Shown: positions 1 to 12,139 of the stretch, piece by piece
How the letters are laid out: each line of letters opens with the position of its first letter
How positions within the stretch are numbered: the stretch's first letter is position 1
DNA from: Nannochloris sp. 'desiccata'
Lineage: Eukaryota > Chlorophyta > Trebouxiophyceae > Chlorellales > Chlorellaceae
NCBI GenBank assembly: GCA_019044685.2
Contig: JAGTXX020000006.1
Coordinates: 186,001-250,000 of the forward strand
Length of the DNA stretch: 64,000 nucleotides
Reading direction: 5' to 3'
Position numbers and translations under genes: made by a program
The notes under the pieces: model-generated
Told to the model about the DNA's origin: nothing
The model's database searches: none
What the model saw: only the letters and a program-made list of their open reading frames with translations

Positions 1-2243
1 GCACAAGAAGGCATCTTCAGGTAAGGGAGCCATGACAGTAGTATTTTTTGCCACTTTACGTTCTCTATCAAAAATAGTCTCCTCGCCTCCAGGAGTATAC
101 CTAGAATGCAACTCCAAATCAGTTTTCGCGAAATGGACTTGACGTAACGTCATTGATCCAGATCGATAATTCTTTGCAGCCAACATTCTTCGATACAAAT
201 CCTCAGGTAATGCTTCCCCGGTTTCGTGATGTTTGGCAAATCCAAACAATGTTTGACGTTCATAACACCAATTCTCCATAAACTGAGAAGGTAACTCTAC
301 CGCATCCCAAGCAATGTTGCGAATGCCTGCACACAAGCCTTCAGTCTCCTCGGTCAGCATGTGTTGACTTGCATGACCAAACTCATGAAACAAGGTTTCT
401 ACCTCACGGAAAGTCATTAATGAAGGTTTATCACCAACAGGGGGAGATTGGTTGCATACCATGTGTGCCACAGGGAGACGTACATTGTCAGAACCGGTCG
501 CAAACAGCTTTGATTGACCACAGACTTCATCCATCCAAGCACCGCCTCGTTTTTCTGCAGGGCGGGAGTAGGGGTCCAAATAGAAGTAGGCTTTAGTTTT
601 CCCTGCTTTCTTAACAGCAAAGAAGCGAACGTCTTTGTCCCAGACAGGTACCATACCGTCTGCAGCCTCAATATCTACATCAAACAATCTCTTTGCCAAC
701 TTGAAAAGTCCATCGAGGACACTGGGCAAGGCAAAATAAGGACGGAGTTCCTCATCGGAAATAGCGTACTTTGATTCTTTTAAACGTTCTGCCCAGAAGG
801 TGACATCCCAATGCATGATTTTCTCATTGAATCCTTGCTCAGCAGCGAAAGTCTCAATATCTTTAAGATCTTCAACAGCAGCATCATAGGATGCAGCACG
901 GAGTTTTTCTAACAGCTCCTCTGCTTGGTCAAAAGTAGCCATTTTAGACACCATAGAGACCTCTGCAAAGTTGGGATACCCTAAAAGCTTGGATTTCTCA
1001 GCACGAAGCTCCAAAATGCGGTTGATTAAAGGGGTATTGTCAACTTCTCCAGAAGAGGCTCGGGTGATGTTTGCCTTGTAGAGCTCCTCACGCAAAGCAC
1101 GGTTCTTCGCATGAGTAAGCACAGGAATCAAGGAAGGCATATCTAAAGTAAATAACCATGGTCCAGATTCAGGGGTAGCATCTTCATGGCCTTCTTTGAC
1201 TGCTTGCTGAGCGGCAAGGCCCAAAGCAGACGAGGGAAGCCCATCAACTTCAGATTTTTCAGTCACAAGCTTTTTAAATGCCTTGGTGGCATCTAGTAAG
1301 TTGTTGGAAAAGTTGGTACTAAGTTTAGAAAGCTCTTGTTGGATTTCATTGAAGCGTTCTTTCGCTTTACCTTCCAGAGCAACACCACCCAGCACAAAAT
1401 CACGGAGCTCAGCATCAACGATACGTTGCTGTGCTTCAGATAACCCACTCCATCCAGAGCCTTCTTTGATCCCTTTAAATGCTTCATATAAAGGACGAGA
1501 TTGGCTCAATCTGAGCATTAATTTGACTTTCTCGGGTTGAACTTCCTCGACAGCTTTACGCAGGTCTTCATTGTCCTTGACTGCTTTGAGATGAGAGACA
1601 GTGCCCCATGCACGGCCTAGACGATCAGTCATGCGTTCAACAGCTTCAACAACAGTCCAGTTGGGCTGGACATTAGCTTCAAGGGTGTCAATCTCCTTGT
1701 GCATTTGCTCAAGTAAAGAAGTGATGCCAGGAACGACGTGCTCTGCCATGACTTGATCATAGAGAGGAAAAGGAGACTCCTGCACAAAATAGTTATTACG
1801 GAGTATATTGGGAGTAAGTAAGTATAGTGATGGCATATTGAGACAGCGGCATTGAGCCAGGAGGAGCTACTATAAAGAAGATAGGTTAAGGCGAAAGCAA
1901 CGGCGTTGTTGAGAAAGATTCTCAGCCCAGCAATCTGGAGAGAATCTCCAGTAAAAAAGTCTGATAGCTAGGCCATGGATCTGATCACTGTGACACTTAC
2001 TGTGAGGAGAGGGTTGGTGGTCTCAGCAGCAGCGTCCATGGTGGCAGAGGCACTGCAGATGGTTCGAGATTGTTTGTGGTTTGCGATGATCGCGGCACGA
2101 GAGGCAATTACAGGCTGAGCGGTAGCAGTCGACCACTTAGGGGTTGATGTCAGAGAAAGAGAGCGAGCTGCAGTACGCAGAGAACCAGATTTATAAAGAC
2201 GGAGAGCTGCTTTTGCTCCAATTTGAGAGCAAGTGCTGCTCAT
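1..2243 (-). CDS. Organellar oligopeptidase, M3A thimet family (C terminus beyond left edge)
   Basis: Zinc metallopeptidase of the M3A (thimet/oligopeptidase A) family. Plant relatives degrade free targeting peptides inside mitochondria and plastids. Two exons are read: 2243-2001 (81 codons) and 1779 to the left edge (593 codons), joined by a phase-0 GTAAGTG...TGTGCAG intron; the join gives TNPLLT-ESPFPLYDQVM, as expected for the family start. The zinc site HEFGH lies in LFHEFGHASQHML (about 371-400). The first about 70 residues are rich in Ser, Ala and Arg with few acids, which fits an organelle transit peptide. About 674 residues are visible against roughly 700-790 in plant homologues, so only the C-terminal end is missing. 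The protease domain call is strong; the exact organelle is inferred. Confidence 0.9.
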
Positions 2244-2689
2244 AATTTAGGCAATATAGCTTGGTTAGGGTGGTGAAAATGGAAAATCACCACAAAACAA
2301 ATACCCAATATCCGGAAACGCGGCAAGATTACAGAGTGGAGCGCTTGGCCAAGATGATGTGGCCAGGTGCAGGCCGGCGACCCCCTCCAGTGCAGCTCTT
2401 CTCTACTGCGTGTACAGTCCTATTTTACAGAGCCCACTTGGCGTTAAAAAGGATTTAACTACTGGTAGACAAGAGTGATTAGAAAAAAAACGGGCAGATG
2501 GGAGGGAAGAGAGGTTTTGATTCCAACTGGCGCCACCCACCGCCAAAATGGAAAAACAAAGAGAGAAAGGGGAAATCAAAATCAATCATTCAGTTCATTT
2601 TTGGAGGGTTGTACAAACAGGAGGCTAGTAGGCAATGGACAGCCAACTTAATAGGGCAAACTAATCAAAAAAATATATATCAAAACCGC
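2244..2689. other. Intergenic: oligopeptidase promoter and 3' region of the DnaJ-like gene
   Basis: This 446-bp stretch between two minus-strand genes has only short unsupported reading frames. It presumably holds the oligopeptidase promoter next to 2243 and the 3' untranslated region of the DnaJ-type zinc-finger gene. No recognisable RNA gene or repeat is seen. Confidence 0.4.
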
Positions 2690-3337
2690 TTATTTTCCAA
2701 AAAAGGAACTGCGTTTCTTTGTAGTACCTGTACCAAGGCAGCGGGGACACAGCGCTCCTTCCTTTGTCTCAAAACGGTCCCAAGTGATCGTCCCACGGCC
2801 ATGGCATATTGGGCAAGCGTCAGCGGCCGCTATTGGGGTTTCAGCCGACAAGGAAGCACCACTATCGGCAGTTGAACTAGTAGAAGCAAAGGAAGCAACA
2901 TTCGTTGCATTTTCGGGACAAGTTCCACTCCCATCGGCTATTCTTAAAAGTTTCTGCGCTCTTTTAGTCTGCCAAGCAGCAACCCACGTCGCGACGACAC
3001 TGTGGATAAAGAGCAAGAAGGTGAGCGGAGCTGCGAGGCGCCAACCTCCCTTTTTAGCAGTTTCAAAAAGTAACTTGCCAGAGGCTCCTCTAAAGACCAC
3101 TTTTTGGGCAATTCGTATGAGCGCATGAGGCACGACAAAGGCTTGCACGACTTGTCTTCTTTGTAAAGTCTTCGGTTGGCCTAGATAAGTGCGATTAGGC
3201 CGAGCAAGGCTAAGTTTTGTTCCTCTAACGCATGATGTAAACCCTAGCCCCCGCAGAGAGTGTGTAGTAGCTATTACTAGAGGACGGGCGTCGCACGGTG
3301 GTCGCCTGGCCGCGCAATGAAAAAAATTACTCTGCAT
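2690..3337 (-). CDS. Membrane-anchored DnaJ-type cysteine-rich zinc-finger protein, probably plastid
   Basis: Single-exon gene of 215 residues. The N-terminal third is rich in Arg, Ser and Thr and nearly free of acidic residues, like a plastid transit peptide. One hydrophobic segment follows near residues 103-121 (LTFLLFIHSVVATWVAAWQ). The C-terminal part holds two CxxCxGxG motifs, CPICHGRG and CPRCLGTG, about 25 residues apart, which form one zinc centre of the DnaJ cysteine-rich type. There is no J domain. Plants and algae have plastid proteins that combine membrane anchors with such fingers (for example the ORANGE and BSD2 groups), acting in folding or assembly of photosynthetic proteins. 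This one has only two repeats rather than four, so its exact group is unclear. Start chosen at the first ATG. Confidence 0.7.
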   Translation of the reverse strand: MQSNFFHCAARRPPCDARPLVIATTHSLRGLGFTSCVRGTKLSLARPNRTYLGQPKTLQRRQVVQAFVVPHALIRIAQKVVFRGASGKLLFETAKKGGWRLAAPLTFLLFIHSVVATWVAAWQTKRAQKLLRIADGSGTCPENATNVASFASTSSTADSGASLSAETPIAAADACPICHGRGTITWDRFETKEGALCPRCLGTGTTKKRSSFFGK

Positions 3338-4050
3338 GAACGCTTCGAGTTTTGAATTAAGGCTTTCTTTGGTTGTATAACGCTCAGTTCGCGCTGTTAC
3401 TAGCTAAGGGCGCTTTCGATGTTTATCAATCGGGATTTTTTTTGCCAGAAAAAGCATGATTTTGCACCTTAATCTTGCCGCGTGGAAACCAGCACCCCGT
3501 GACGGGCCTCTGAGCTGCTGCTGCCTCCCAGACCACTTTTAAGATATCTTACAGTAAGAGTCTTTATTTCTAATTCAAGCTAATATGGCATACTTTTACA
3601 CATTCTAGATGGAAAACGGACTAGTGTACAGTCATGCCTGTGCATTGGCAGAAAAGAAAAAGTTGAAACAAACAACGGCAAACAGGCAAAAGCGTCTTTT
3701 CATTTTTAGTGACAAAAAAATAGTTTTCCGCACTGTCGCCTTGTTTGAAATACGTGTTGTTGTTTTAAAATCTGATAAAAGGGCATAAAGAAGGAGAGAA
3801 GGGTTGATTGTTGGTATCTTTCATAATATGAATGGATGATTTCTCTTTATAGTAAGAAAGAAATCACCATAGACAAGGGGGGATGGTGGTGGTGGGGGGG
3901 GGGGGGGGGGCTCCCCAGGCGAAAGCCAACATCAACAATAAAAGAATTATTAATAATCAGCTATTCAAGAGAAAGAACGTGGGAACGAATAACCAGACAG
4001 AAAGGAAGAAGGAAAAATCAGAAATTTGAATCACCGTAAAATTTCTTAAT
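3338..4050. other. Intergenic region between the DnaJ-like and ClpC genes, with a G tract
   Basis: This 713-bp gap holds the presumed promoter of the DnaJ-like gene on its left and the 3' region of clpC on its right. It contains a homopolymeric G tract (separate entry). No convincing reading frame or RNA gene is visible. Confidence 0.4.
3894..3910. repeat. Poly(G) tract, 17 bp
   Basis: A run of 17 G follows GGTGGTGGTGG-type sequence, about 140 bp downstream of the clpC stop codon. On the clpC strand it reads as poly(C). Run length may be inexact because homopolymers are prone to sequencing error. Confidence 0.9.
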
Positions 4051-6963
4051 CTAAGAAATTCCAGCAGGGGTAGAGTCAATCCTAGATGTCATCTTCTTAT
4101 CTCCATTCAACACAGTAATCTGCCCATCAGCATCCACATCCAAAATCACAGAGTCACCTTCCTGGACATCTCCAGTCAACATATACTCAGCCATGGAATC
4201 TTCCAACAACCGCATGATGGCACGACGGAGGGGTCTTGCTCCATATGCAGGGTTGTATCCTTCCTCCACCACTCTGGATTTGAATGCTTCAGTGATATCA
4301 ATCTTAATACCCTTTTCTTCTGCACGTTTGAACACATCCCTGAGCATAATATCTGCGATTTGCTTGACTTCAGGCTTGGTGAGCTGTCTAAAGACGATGA
4401 TCTCATCAAGGCGATTCAAAAACTCAGGGCGGAAATACTGCTTGAGTTCTTCATTCACCAAGGTTTTGATACGGTTGTAGGAAGAATCTTCTTCATTAGA
4501 ATCAAGCTGGAATCCGATACCACCTCCTCCTTTCTCAATAACCGAAGATCCAACATTAGATGTCATGATAATCAGTGTATTTTTAAAGTCTACAACACGT
4601 CCTTTAGAGTCGGTTAAACGACCATCTTCAAGAATTTGAAGCATCATATTGAACACATCAGGATGTGCCTTTTCAATCTCATCAAATAATACCACAGTAT
4701 AGGGACGTCTACGCACAGCTTCAGTTAATTGACCACCTTCGTTGTACCCGACATAGCCGGGAGGTGAGCCAATCAATTTAGAAACTGTATGACGTTCCAT
4801 AAACTCAGACATATCCAAACGAACCATAGCTTCTTCACTACCGAAATAATAAGAGGCAAGAGTCTTTGCCAACTCGGATTTACCTACACCAGTAGGGCCA
4901 GAGAAGATGAAGGAAGCAATAGGGCGGTTGGGATTTTTCAAACCGACACGAGCACGGCGGATAGCTCTAGAAATAGCAGTCACTGCTTCCTCTTGACCAA
5001 TAACACGGCCGTGGAGAACTTGTTCCATCTTGACAAGCCGCTCAGTCTCATCAGAAGAGACCTTTTCGATAGGGATACCAGTCCACTGAGCAACAATGTT
5101 GGCGATGTCCTGATCAGTCACCATGGGCCCGCCAGCTTCACCGCTCTCCAGCTCAGCCTTTTGAGATTCCTTTGCAGAAGATGTAATGGCAGCAATCTGG
5201 GTCTTGAGTTCCATTTCACGATCACGTAATTGGCCAGCCTTTTCGAAATCTTGACCACGTACAGCAGCGTCCTTCTCTTTCAATAAAGCACGGAGTTCTT
5301 TATCAAGCTCACGGGCTTCCTCCGGGAGCTGTGCGTGCCTCAAACGAACACGAGAACCAGCCTCATCGATGAGATCAATAGCCTTATCAGGTAAGAAACG
5401 ATCGGAAATGTACTGATGAGAGAACTTGGCAGCACACATGAGAGCTTCGTCAGTGTAACGAAGCTTGTGATGTGCCTCGTACCGCTCGCGGAGACCCAAC
5501 ATGATCTGATAAGTTTCTTCAACGGAGGGCTCAGGGACAGTGACAGGCTGGAAACGACGTTCCAACGCAGGATCTTTTTCGATATGCTTACGATATTCAT
5601 CAAGAGTGGTGGCACCAATGCATTGAAGCTCACCGCGGGCAAGAGCTGGTTTAAGAATGTTGGCAGCATCAATTGCACCTTCAGCAGCACCGGCACCAAT
5701 GAGCGTATGGACCTCATCAATCATAAGAATGATATCATCGTTTTGCTTGATTTCTTCCATGAGTTTCTTCAAACGCTCTTCGAACTCACCACGGTATTTT
5801 GTACCAGCGACAAGTAAGCCCATATCCAAGGTAACGACCTGCTTACCTTCAATGGTCTCGGGAACATCGCCGGTGGCGATCTTTTGAGCAAGACCTTCAG
5901 CAACGGCAGTTTTACCGACACCAGGTTCTCCAATCAAGCAAGGGTTATTTTTAGTACGGCGACCGAGAATTTGAGTGACACGCTCGATTTCTTTTTTGCG
6001 GCCAACCACGGGATCAAGGCGACCTTCTTCAGCTTGTTTGGTTAAATTGGTTCCGTATTCTTCAAGGGTAGGCATCTTGTTGGAGCCGGAAGAACCACCG
6101 CCGACAGCAGAGCCAACAGGCTCCTGAGATTCTCCAACCATGCGAATAACCTGGGTGCGAATCTTTTGAGGATCAGCGCCGAGGGTCTCGAGAACACGAG
6201 AAGCAACACCCTCACCCTCACGGAGGAGACCAAGGAGAATGTGCTCAGTACCAATGTAATTGTGGCCGAGCTGGCGAGCTTCCTCAAGAGAGAGCTCTAA
6301 AACGCGCTTGGCACGAGGGGTGAAGGGAATCTCAACGGCAACAAAACCGCTGCCACGGCCAATCACCTTTTCAACCTCAACACGAGCGTCCTTGAGAGTG
6401 ACTCCCATGGACTTGAGGACTTTCGCAGCGATACCTGTGGTGGAGAAGAGGGGAAAAGGAGGTTAAGATGGGAGTGTTGGTGATTGTGGAATAGCATCCA
6501 CAGGGTGTAGAAGTGTGTAGGGCAATGGGCATAAGGAGTCAGAAGCAAACTGGCGTGGCTATATATGCTGTAAAATAATCATAGAGTGCATTTCTGCGGT
6601 TAATCATGCGTGCTTACCGGTAGACTCGCCAATCAGGCCGAGAAGAATCTGTTCCGTGCCCACAAAGTTGTGGCCGAGACGACGAGCTTCCTCCTGAGCA
6701 AGCATAACCACTTTAATGGCCTTCTCAGTGAACCTTTCGAACATCATGCGGGTGACGCGCATGCACTTGACGCCACGCTGACGAGCAGCGGACTTGATGG
6801 CCTTCTGAACATGGCCTTGCAAAGTGTTTGGGGTGGGGGTGGAGCCCAAGTTCAACGCTCCAGCAGATTTGAACCCGGTAAATGCGACGAGCTGCTGCCT
6901 AGGACGAGACCGCACGCCAGTTTGCTGGGGTGCCAGCAGCCTTTGCGCATTCGCAATCTGCAT
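4051..6963 (-). CDS. clpC: ClpC, plastid Hsp100 chaperone ATPase of the Clp protease
   Basis: AAA+ unfoldase that feeds proteins to ClpP in the stroma and also works with the import machinery. Exon 1 is 6963-6618 and exon 2 is 6434-4051, joined in phase 1 by a 183-bp intron, giving 909 residues, the usual ClpC size. The first about 50 residues look like a plastid transit peptide. Two Clp_N repeats follow ([15 protein letters not shown] and [15 protein letters not shown]), then D1 with Walker [10 protein letters not shown] near residue 283, a UVR coiled-coil segment near 487-520 (the mark of ClpC rather than ClpB) and D2 with Walker A GPTGVGKS near residue 626. The ClpP-docking loop is IGF. 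A nuclear clpC fits the green lineage. Nothing is broken. Confidence 0.97.
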
Positions 6964-7344
6964 GGCTGCAACCCAGTAGAGCTACTATCTATGTGAATGG
7001 GATATGTGAAAAGCAAGGTAAAGTATGCTTTTCAAAATTTGTATACAATGTGCTAGAATCAGACTCGACCAGATAGATATAATCCGCCAACAGCGAAACC
7101 ATTTATCCACATTCTTCCAAGAAGAGCCTTAAAATTTCAACCTCGCTGCAATTCTCTGGCATTGCCATATTTCTTACTAAAATAATGTTAGAGGGATATA
7201 CCCTGAGGTTGACCCTTCAAAAGGATAGTTTATTGGAACCCTCATTATTGATCAAATTTGAACAAATTGCGTTCTAGTGTAGCAACCAGCAGTGCCCTTG
7301 CGCTTATTTAATTTAGATCTAGCTAACAGTGGAATCTATATATC
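6964..7344. other. Divergent promoter region, clpC / FG nucleoporin
   Basis: A 381-bp interval between divergently transcribed start codons, AT-rich and without coding potential. TCTATATATC sits directly before the nucleoporin ATG. No further motif can be supported by eye. Confidence 0.4.
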
Positions 7345-10300
7345 ATGGCCGGCGAAGATGGCCTGGGAAAGGCTTCGAAGGCTCGTAAGCATCAAGCTGC
7401 CAGAACTCCATATGCTCGGCCCAAGTCTGCTGCAGCTCCTGGCACCGACGTCACCCCACTTCTAGGAAATTCTAGCGAAGCGCCAGACACTGCAGGAAAC
7501 GCTTCTCTCCTCGGTTCTGTCTTCTCTGCTGCAACTACTCCATTGCGAGCGGTCGCCAACAACCTCATCAATAGAGTAAGTCCTTGTCTCCTCATGCTGG
7601 TTTGTAGAACAGCTCCTCAAAATAGGTTCAATACTTTTATAATATGTACCTTCTATATAATTGCCCTTCAATACAGGTTCCTATTTTAAGTGGATACTTC
7701 AGTGCTGCTCGGCCATCGACGGAAGACCGTCAGCAGTCAGGTAAAAGATTGATTCTAAATAATAATTCATACTTATTAGATTTAATAGCTTTAAAACTTT
7801 TAAATTTGGGTCTACTATTCTCATATGTATTGATTTCCCTATTTATTTCTCTCCTGCGCAGAAATAGAGGGAGAAGGAAAAGCTGAACAGCAGCTACAAC
7901 CAAGTCCGCTTGGAGGGAATGAAAAAGCTGGACCCTCAGGTCTGCCAAGACAATCTCCTGCAAGAAACGCCGCTGCAGCATCTCCAGAAAATCATCCTGC
8001 AGCAGGGATTCAAGGATCTATGCAGGATGGGCCTGAAATTTCATTTGCAGAGCTGCCTGCAATTAATGGCGGTGGTGATGTTACCACCGCTGCAGCACCT
8101 GCTGCTTCTGGGCCTACCCCTTACGACAACGTCCTCACCATGCTTCGTAAAGGACCCCTAGCTGGTTCCGCAGCAGCCGAAGTGCCGAAGTTCCCAGCGC
8201 CACGAACAAAAGAAGAAAGAGCTGCAGCATTGGCCGCTGATGCCAATGGTCGCAGGGCTGCTTCTGCCCCGGTAATGCACCCAAACCCAACGTTCGGTGC
8301 TGGTGATGCCACTTCCCCTTTACTTGCCTTTAATTTCGGCTCACCTGCTGCAGTTCCTGGGCACAATGGTGGGGGAAGTGGTAGCGGAAGAAGAGGAGAA
8401 GCGTTTGGACAGAGAAGATATGCTGCCTCTCGCCTGGGTCCTTATGGTGCTGGTGCCGCAGCTCCAGGATCTGGATTACGTGGTGGAGCACGTCGACCCC
8501 TTGCAGGCAATACCGCTGCTGCGGCAAATGGTGGTGGTGGTGGTGGGTATGTTTTTAGTCGCTTTGCTACCGGTGCTGGTGCTGGCCCAGGAGGACCTAG
8601 CTCTGCAGGGCCTACACTTGAAAATAAAGCAAATCAACCTAATGGTCTGCCTGCAGGAGCAGGTGGTGGTTCATCTGCTGGTCCTGCCTTTCGTTTAGGC
8701 GCTGGCACCTCCCCAGCCCCCTTGGCTTGGACCCCTATGCGTGCTACCCCTGGCTCTGCCTTCCGTTCCAGTGCTGGTGGCCCTGCTTCTGGATCTAAAC
8801 GCAAAGCGGAAGATAGTCAACATGGTACACCACTGGCAGAGGACCATCATGGTAATGTAAGTATTTTGGACGCACAAAGGCGCTTACGCCAGCGCTCAGA
8901 AACTGGTACTGTAAGCGCAGATAGAAGAAGTTGGCGTGCTGGTCGTACACCATATCAACCACGTGCTGGTTCTGCGTTTGGGATCAGTGGCGGTGGTGGT
9001 TTAGGTAGTCGTGGGGTTGGAATCGTCAGAGGTGCTAGTACCCGGCCAGCAAGCATCTCCCCTGCTCCTACCTTGGGCGGCTTTGCCGGCATTACGCCTT
9101 TAGGAGTATCAAGCGGCCCTCAATATCAGCCTTCTTTCACTCATGGCGGTCCTGGAGGGAACTCCCCTGGGTCAAAACCTATCACAGATACAGCTCGAAA
9201 AATCTTGGAGACTTTAAATGACCTGGATCAAACAATGAAAAGAACGAGTGGAGCTGGTGCAGGTAGCCCAGGTACAGCAGCTAGAGTAGCTCCATCTCCA
9301 CCTCCTACTGAGACGCTAGGATCTGCGTTGCCTGGACCAAGCAAAGCAGGCAAAGCAGAAGTTGGAGCGGGTGCTCATAGGAGGAGAGTGACCTTTGCTG
9401 AGCTGACTGGAACGCCAAGCGCTGCTCCCAAACCTACGGCGTCTACGGAAGATGAGGAGGAGGATGCAGATTATATTGCAGAAGAGACTGAGGAGGAGGA
9501 AGAGGAGGTAGATGGAAGTGAAGAAGAACAAGAGAGCGAAGAGGAAGAAAGTGAAGAAGAGATTGTTGTTGAAGAGAAAAAACCAAAAATTTCTAAAAAG
9601 AGAACAAAAATGGATTTCAAAAAGCGGTTACAAGAAAAGAAAAAGGCAGCAGGAACAAAACCTGCATCATCTGCGTTACCATCGTTTAGTTTTGGGGGTG
9701 CTGGTGCTGGTGCTCCTCCGCTGTTTAGTTTCTCCACCGCTCCCGCCACAGCGACATCTATGGGTGCTGCTCCTACCCCTGGTTTTGGTGTAGCTGCAAC
9801 AACGGCCTCTCCTGAACAGAAACAACAGCAGAAGATTGATTATACCTTTGGCGCTAAAGCTAAAGATGCAGAGCTTAATAAGAAAGTTAAAGAAACCATC
9901 AAGGCAGCTGCTTCACCCGCATTGTCGACCGAGCAAACACCAACCTTCCTCTTTGGAAAGCAAAAGAAAGAACCAGCAGCAGCAGCTACACAGCCTGCTT
10001 CTGCGGTTTTTGGCAGTGGTACACCTGTAGCGCCTGTAGTGAAGCCTGATGTCCTTCTTGAAGCAAAACGGATCGCAGAGGAAGCAGCCAAGTCACCATT
10101 GCCTGCTGTCCCGGGCTTTTCCGATGAAGAAGAAGAAGAAAAAGAAAAGGGTGAAGAAACAACGAAAAAGAATAAAGTGCCCTCTGGCGGTGCAGCAGTG
10201 ACTAGTGGTGGGTGGGATATGTCGTTCTTACAAAAGAATCAACAGACTGCTGTTGCAGCAACTGCTGCTGCTGCAAAAGAAATAGAAGGCAGCAGTGGGG

Positions 10301-11877
10301 GTGGCGGCGGTGGTGGTGAGAAAAAGACAGCTCCAATATTTTCCTTTGGAGCCCCTGCCGCTGCTGCTGCTGCAGCTCCTGAAAGTGCTGCTGAACCTAA
10401 AGTAGCTTCTTTCTTAGCTCCTTCTAGTACTGCTGCCCCAGCAGTGCCTTCTTTCTTAGCACCTCCTGCCCCAGCATCAGCTCCCGCAGCGGCTCCAGTA
10501 TTTAATTTTGGCGCTGCTGCTGCTGCTAAGCCTGCTTTACCTCCAGTTGAAGAAGAGAAGAAGGAAGAAGAACCTACCCCTGCTCCTGCGCCTGTATCTT
10601 CTGGCTGGGGTGATGCGTTCTTAAAATCAAATCAAGCTGCAGCTACCGCAGCGACGGAAGCTGCAGCAAAGGAAGCTGAAGGTGGTGCTGGTGCTACAAC
10701 ACCTGCAACAGCTTCTCCAGCTCCTGTATTTAGCTTTGGTGCACCAGGTGCTGGAGAAGCTGCAAGTTCTGCTCCTGCTGCTGCTACTGCGCCCGTCTTT
10801 ACGTTTGTTGCAGCATCTGCAGCTCCCGCGACTGAGGCACCCACTCCAGCACCATTTAGCTTCGGCAGCGCTGCTACAAAGCCAGCAGAGACTACCACGG
10901 TGACAGAGCCTGTTGCTTCTACCCCTGCGTTCAAATTTGGAGCTGCAGCAGCCACACCTCCTGCGTTTGGAGGCGCAGCAGCAGCAACAGCACCAGGTGC
11001 TAGTTCTCAGCCAGCATTTACCTTTGGTGCCTCTTCAACTCCTTTCACTTTCGGTGCACAGCAACCAGCAAGCACAGGTGGCACCTTTGCCTTTGGTGCC
11101 GGTGGTGCCTCTAGTTCCGCTGCTGCTGCTGGTGCTGGATTCCCTACTACCACTCTAGCTTCACAGCCTGCATCTGCACCGTCTCCTGCGCCATTTGGCT
11201 TTGGTGCTGGAGCAGGACCTGCAGCTGCCACGCCTTCCACAGGCTTTGGATTCGGTGCTGGAACAGCTCCTTCTGCTGCTGCACCTGCTCCATCTCCAAC
11301 TGCCTTTGCGTTTGGAGCTCAGCCTGCAGGACAATCACTTGCACCTGCTGCTGCTGCTACTGGCGCTTTCGGCTTTGGCGGTGCTCAAGGTGGAAACAGT
11401 GTCCCGATGGAAAATAATAACAACGGAGGTGGCTTTGGATTCGGTGCTGCTGGAGGTTTCGGAGCTCCTTCTGCGTTCGGTGGAGCTGCACCAGCTCCAG
11501 GTGGCTTTGGTGGGGCCACCCCTCCCGCTTTTGGCGCAGCAGCACCTGGTGGCTTTGGTGGTGGCGCTAGTGCCCAACCTGCATTTGGCAGTGGTGGTGG
11601 TACGCCTGGTGGGTTTGGTGCGCCTCAACCACCACCTGCCTTTGGTGCCCCTTCACAGCAGCAACCACTCGGTGGTGGAAGCTTTGGCTTTGGTGCACCT
11701 CAACAGCAACAACCCGCTGCCTTTGGTGCACCTCAACCTCCCCCGGGTCAAATGATCCCAAACCCATTCGGAGGCGGGGCCCCTGCTGGTGCTGGATTTA
11801 GTATTGGCACTGCTGGGAATTCGCAATCTGAAGGAAGACGGAAAGTAAAGGTGAGAAGGCCTCGAGGGGGGAGGTAA
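7345..11877 (+). CDS. FG-repeat nucleoporin, Nup1/Nup136 (Nup153-like) nuclear basket type
   Basis: Exons 7345-7575, 7677-7740 and 7862-11877 give 1436 residues. The N terminus carries RTPYARP followed by an amphipathic stretch (LLGSVFSAATTPLRAVANN), a layout seen in plant Nup1/Nup136 and suited to binding the inner nuclear membrane. The middle is Gly/Ala/Ser-rich, with RRRVTF near residue 607, a strongly acidic block near 625-675 and a basic block after it. From about residue 700 to the end there are dozens of FG repeats, mostly FSFG, FxFG and GFGFG, which bind transport receptors. Two related segments, GWDMSFLQKNQ (about 880) and GWGDAFLKSNQ (about 1012), stand between FG blocks. The C terminus is a short basic tail (RRKVKVRRPRGGR). 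The FG nucleoporin call is firm; orthology to Nup1/Nup136 rests on layout. Pieces of the repetitive exon could be miscounted in assembly. Confidence 0.85.
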
Positions 11878-12139
11878 AAAAATTTGATCTTTTGGTAGAA
11901 AGCCGAGAGGCCAGTTTTACATATAGTATCGATAGAAGTAATGTTTTGTATGGTGCCTTTTACTGGTATACTGTAAGAAATAGTTGAAAGAAGGTGGTTA
12001 TGCAATTGGAATAAATAAATAACCTTCAAGCCATTCCTCCTCCTACCTCACAACATACGACACTCCAGACGCTCACTAACTGCCGCTTCAGAGTGTCAAT
12101 ATCAGATTCTGACACGCAAATTCTTCCCTGAACGTATAT
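11878..12139. other. 3' region of the nucleoporin gene
   Basis: AT-rich non-coding sequence after the stop codon, with AATAAATAAATAACC near 12009 that could serve as a polyadenylation signal. The right part borders a LINE-like remnant. Confidence 0.35.

Noticed and set aside
3836..4039. 67-codon frame with a Trp/Gly-rich run
   Set aside because: It is made by translating the GGT and G tracts and has no other support.
10632..10955. Long frames on the opposite strand of the FG nucleoporin
   Set aside because: They are Ala/Pro/Val-rich mirror images of the biased GCT/GCA codons of the real gene.
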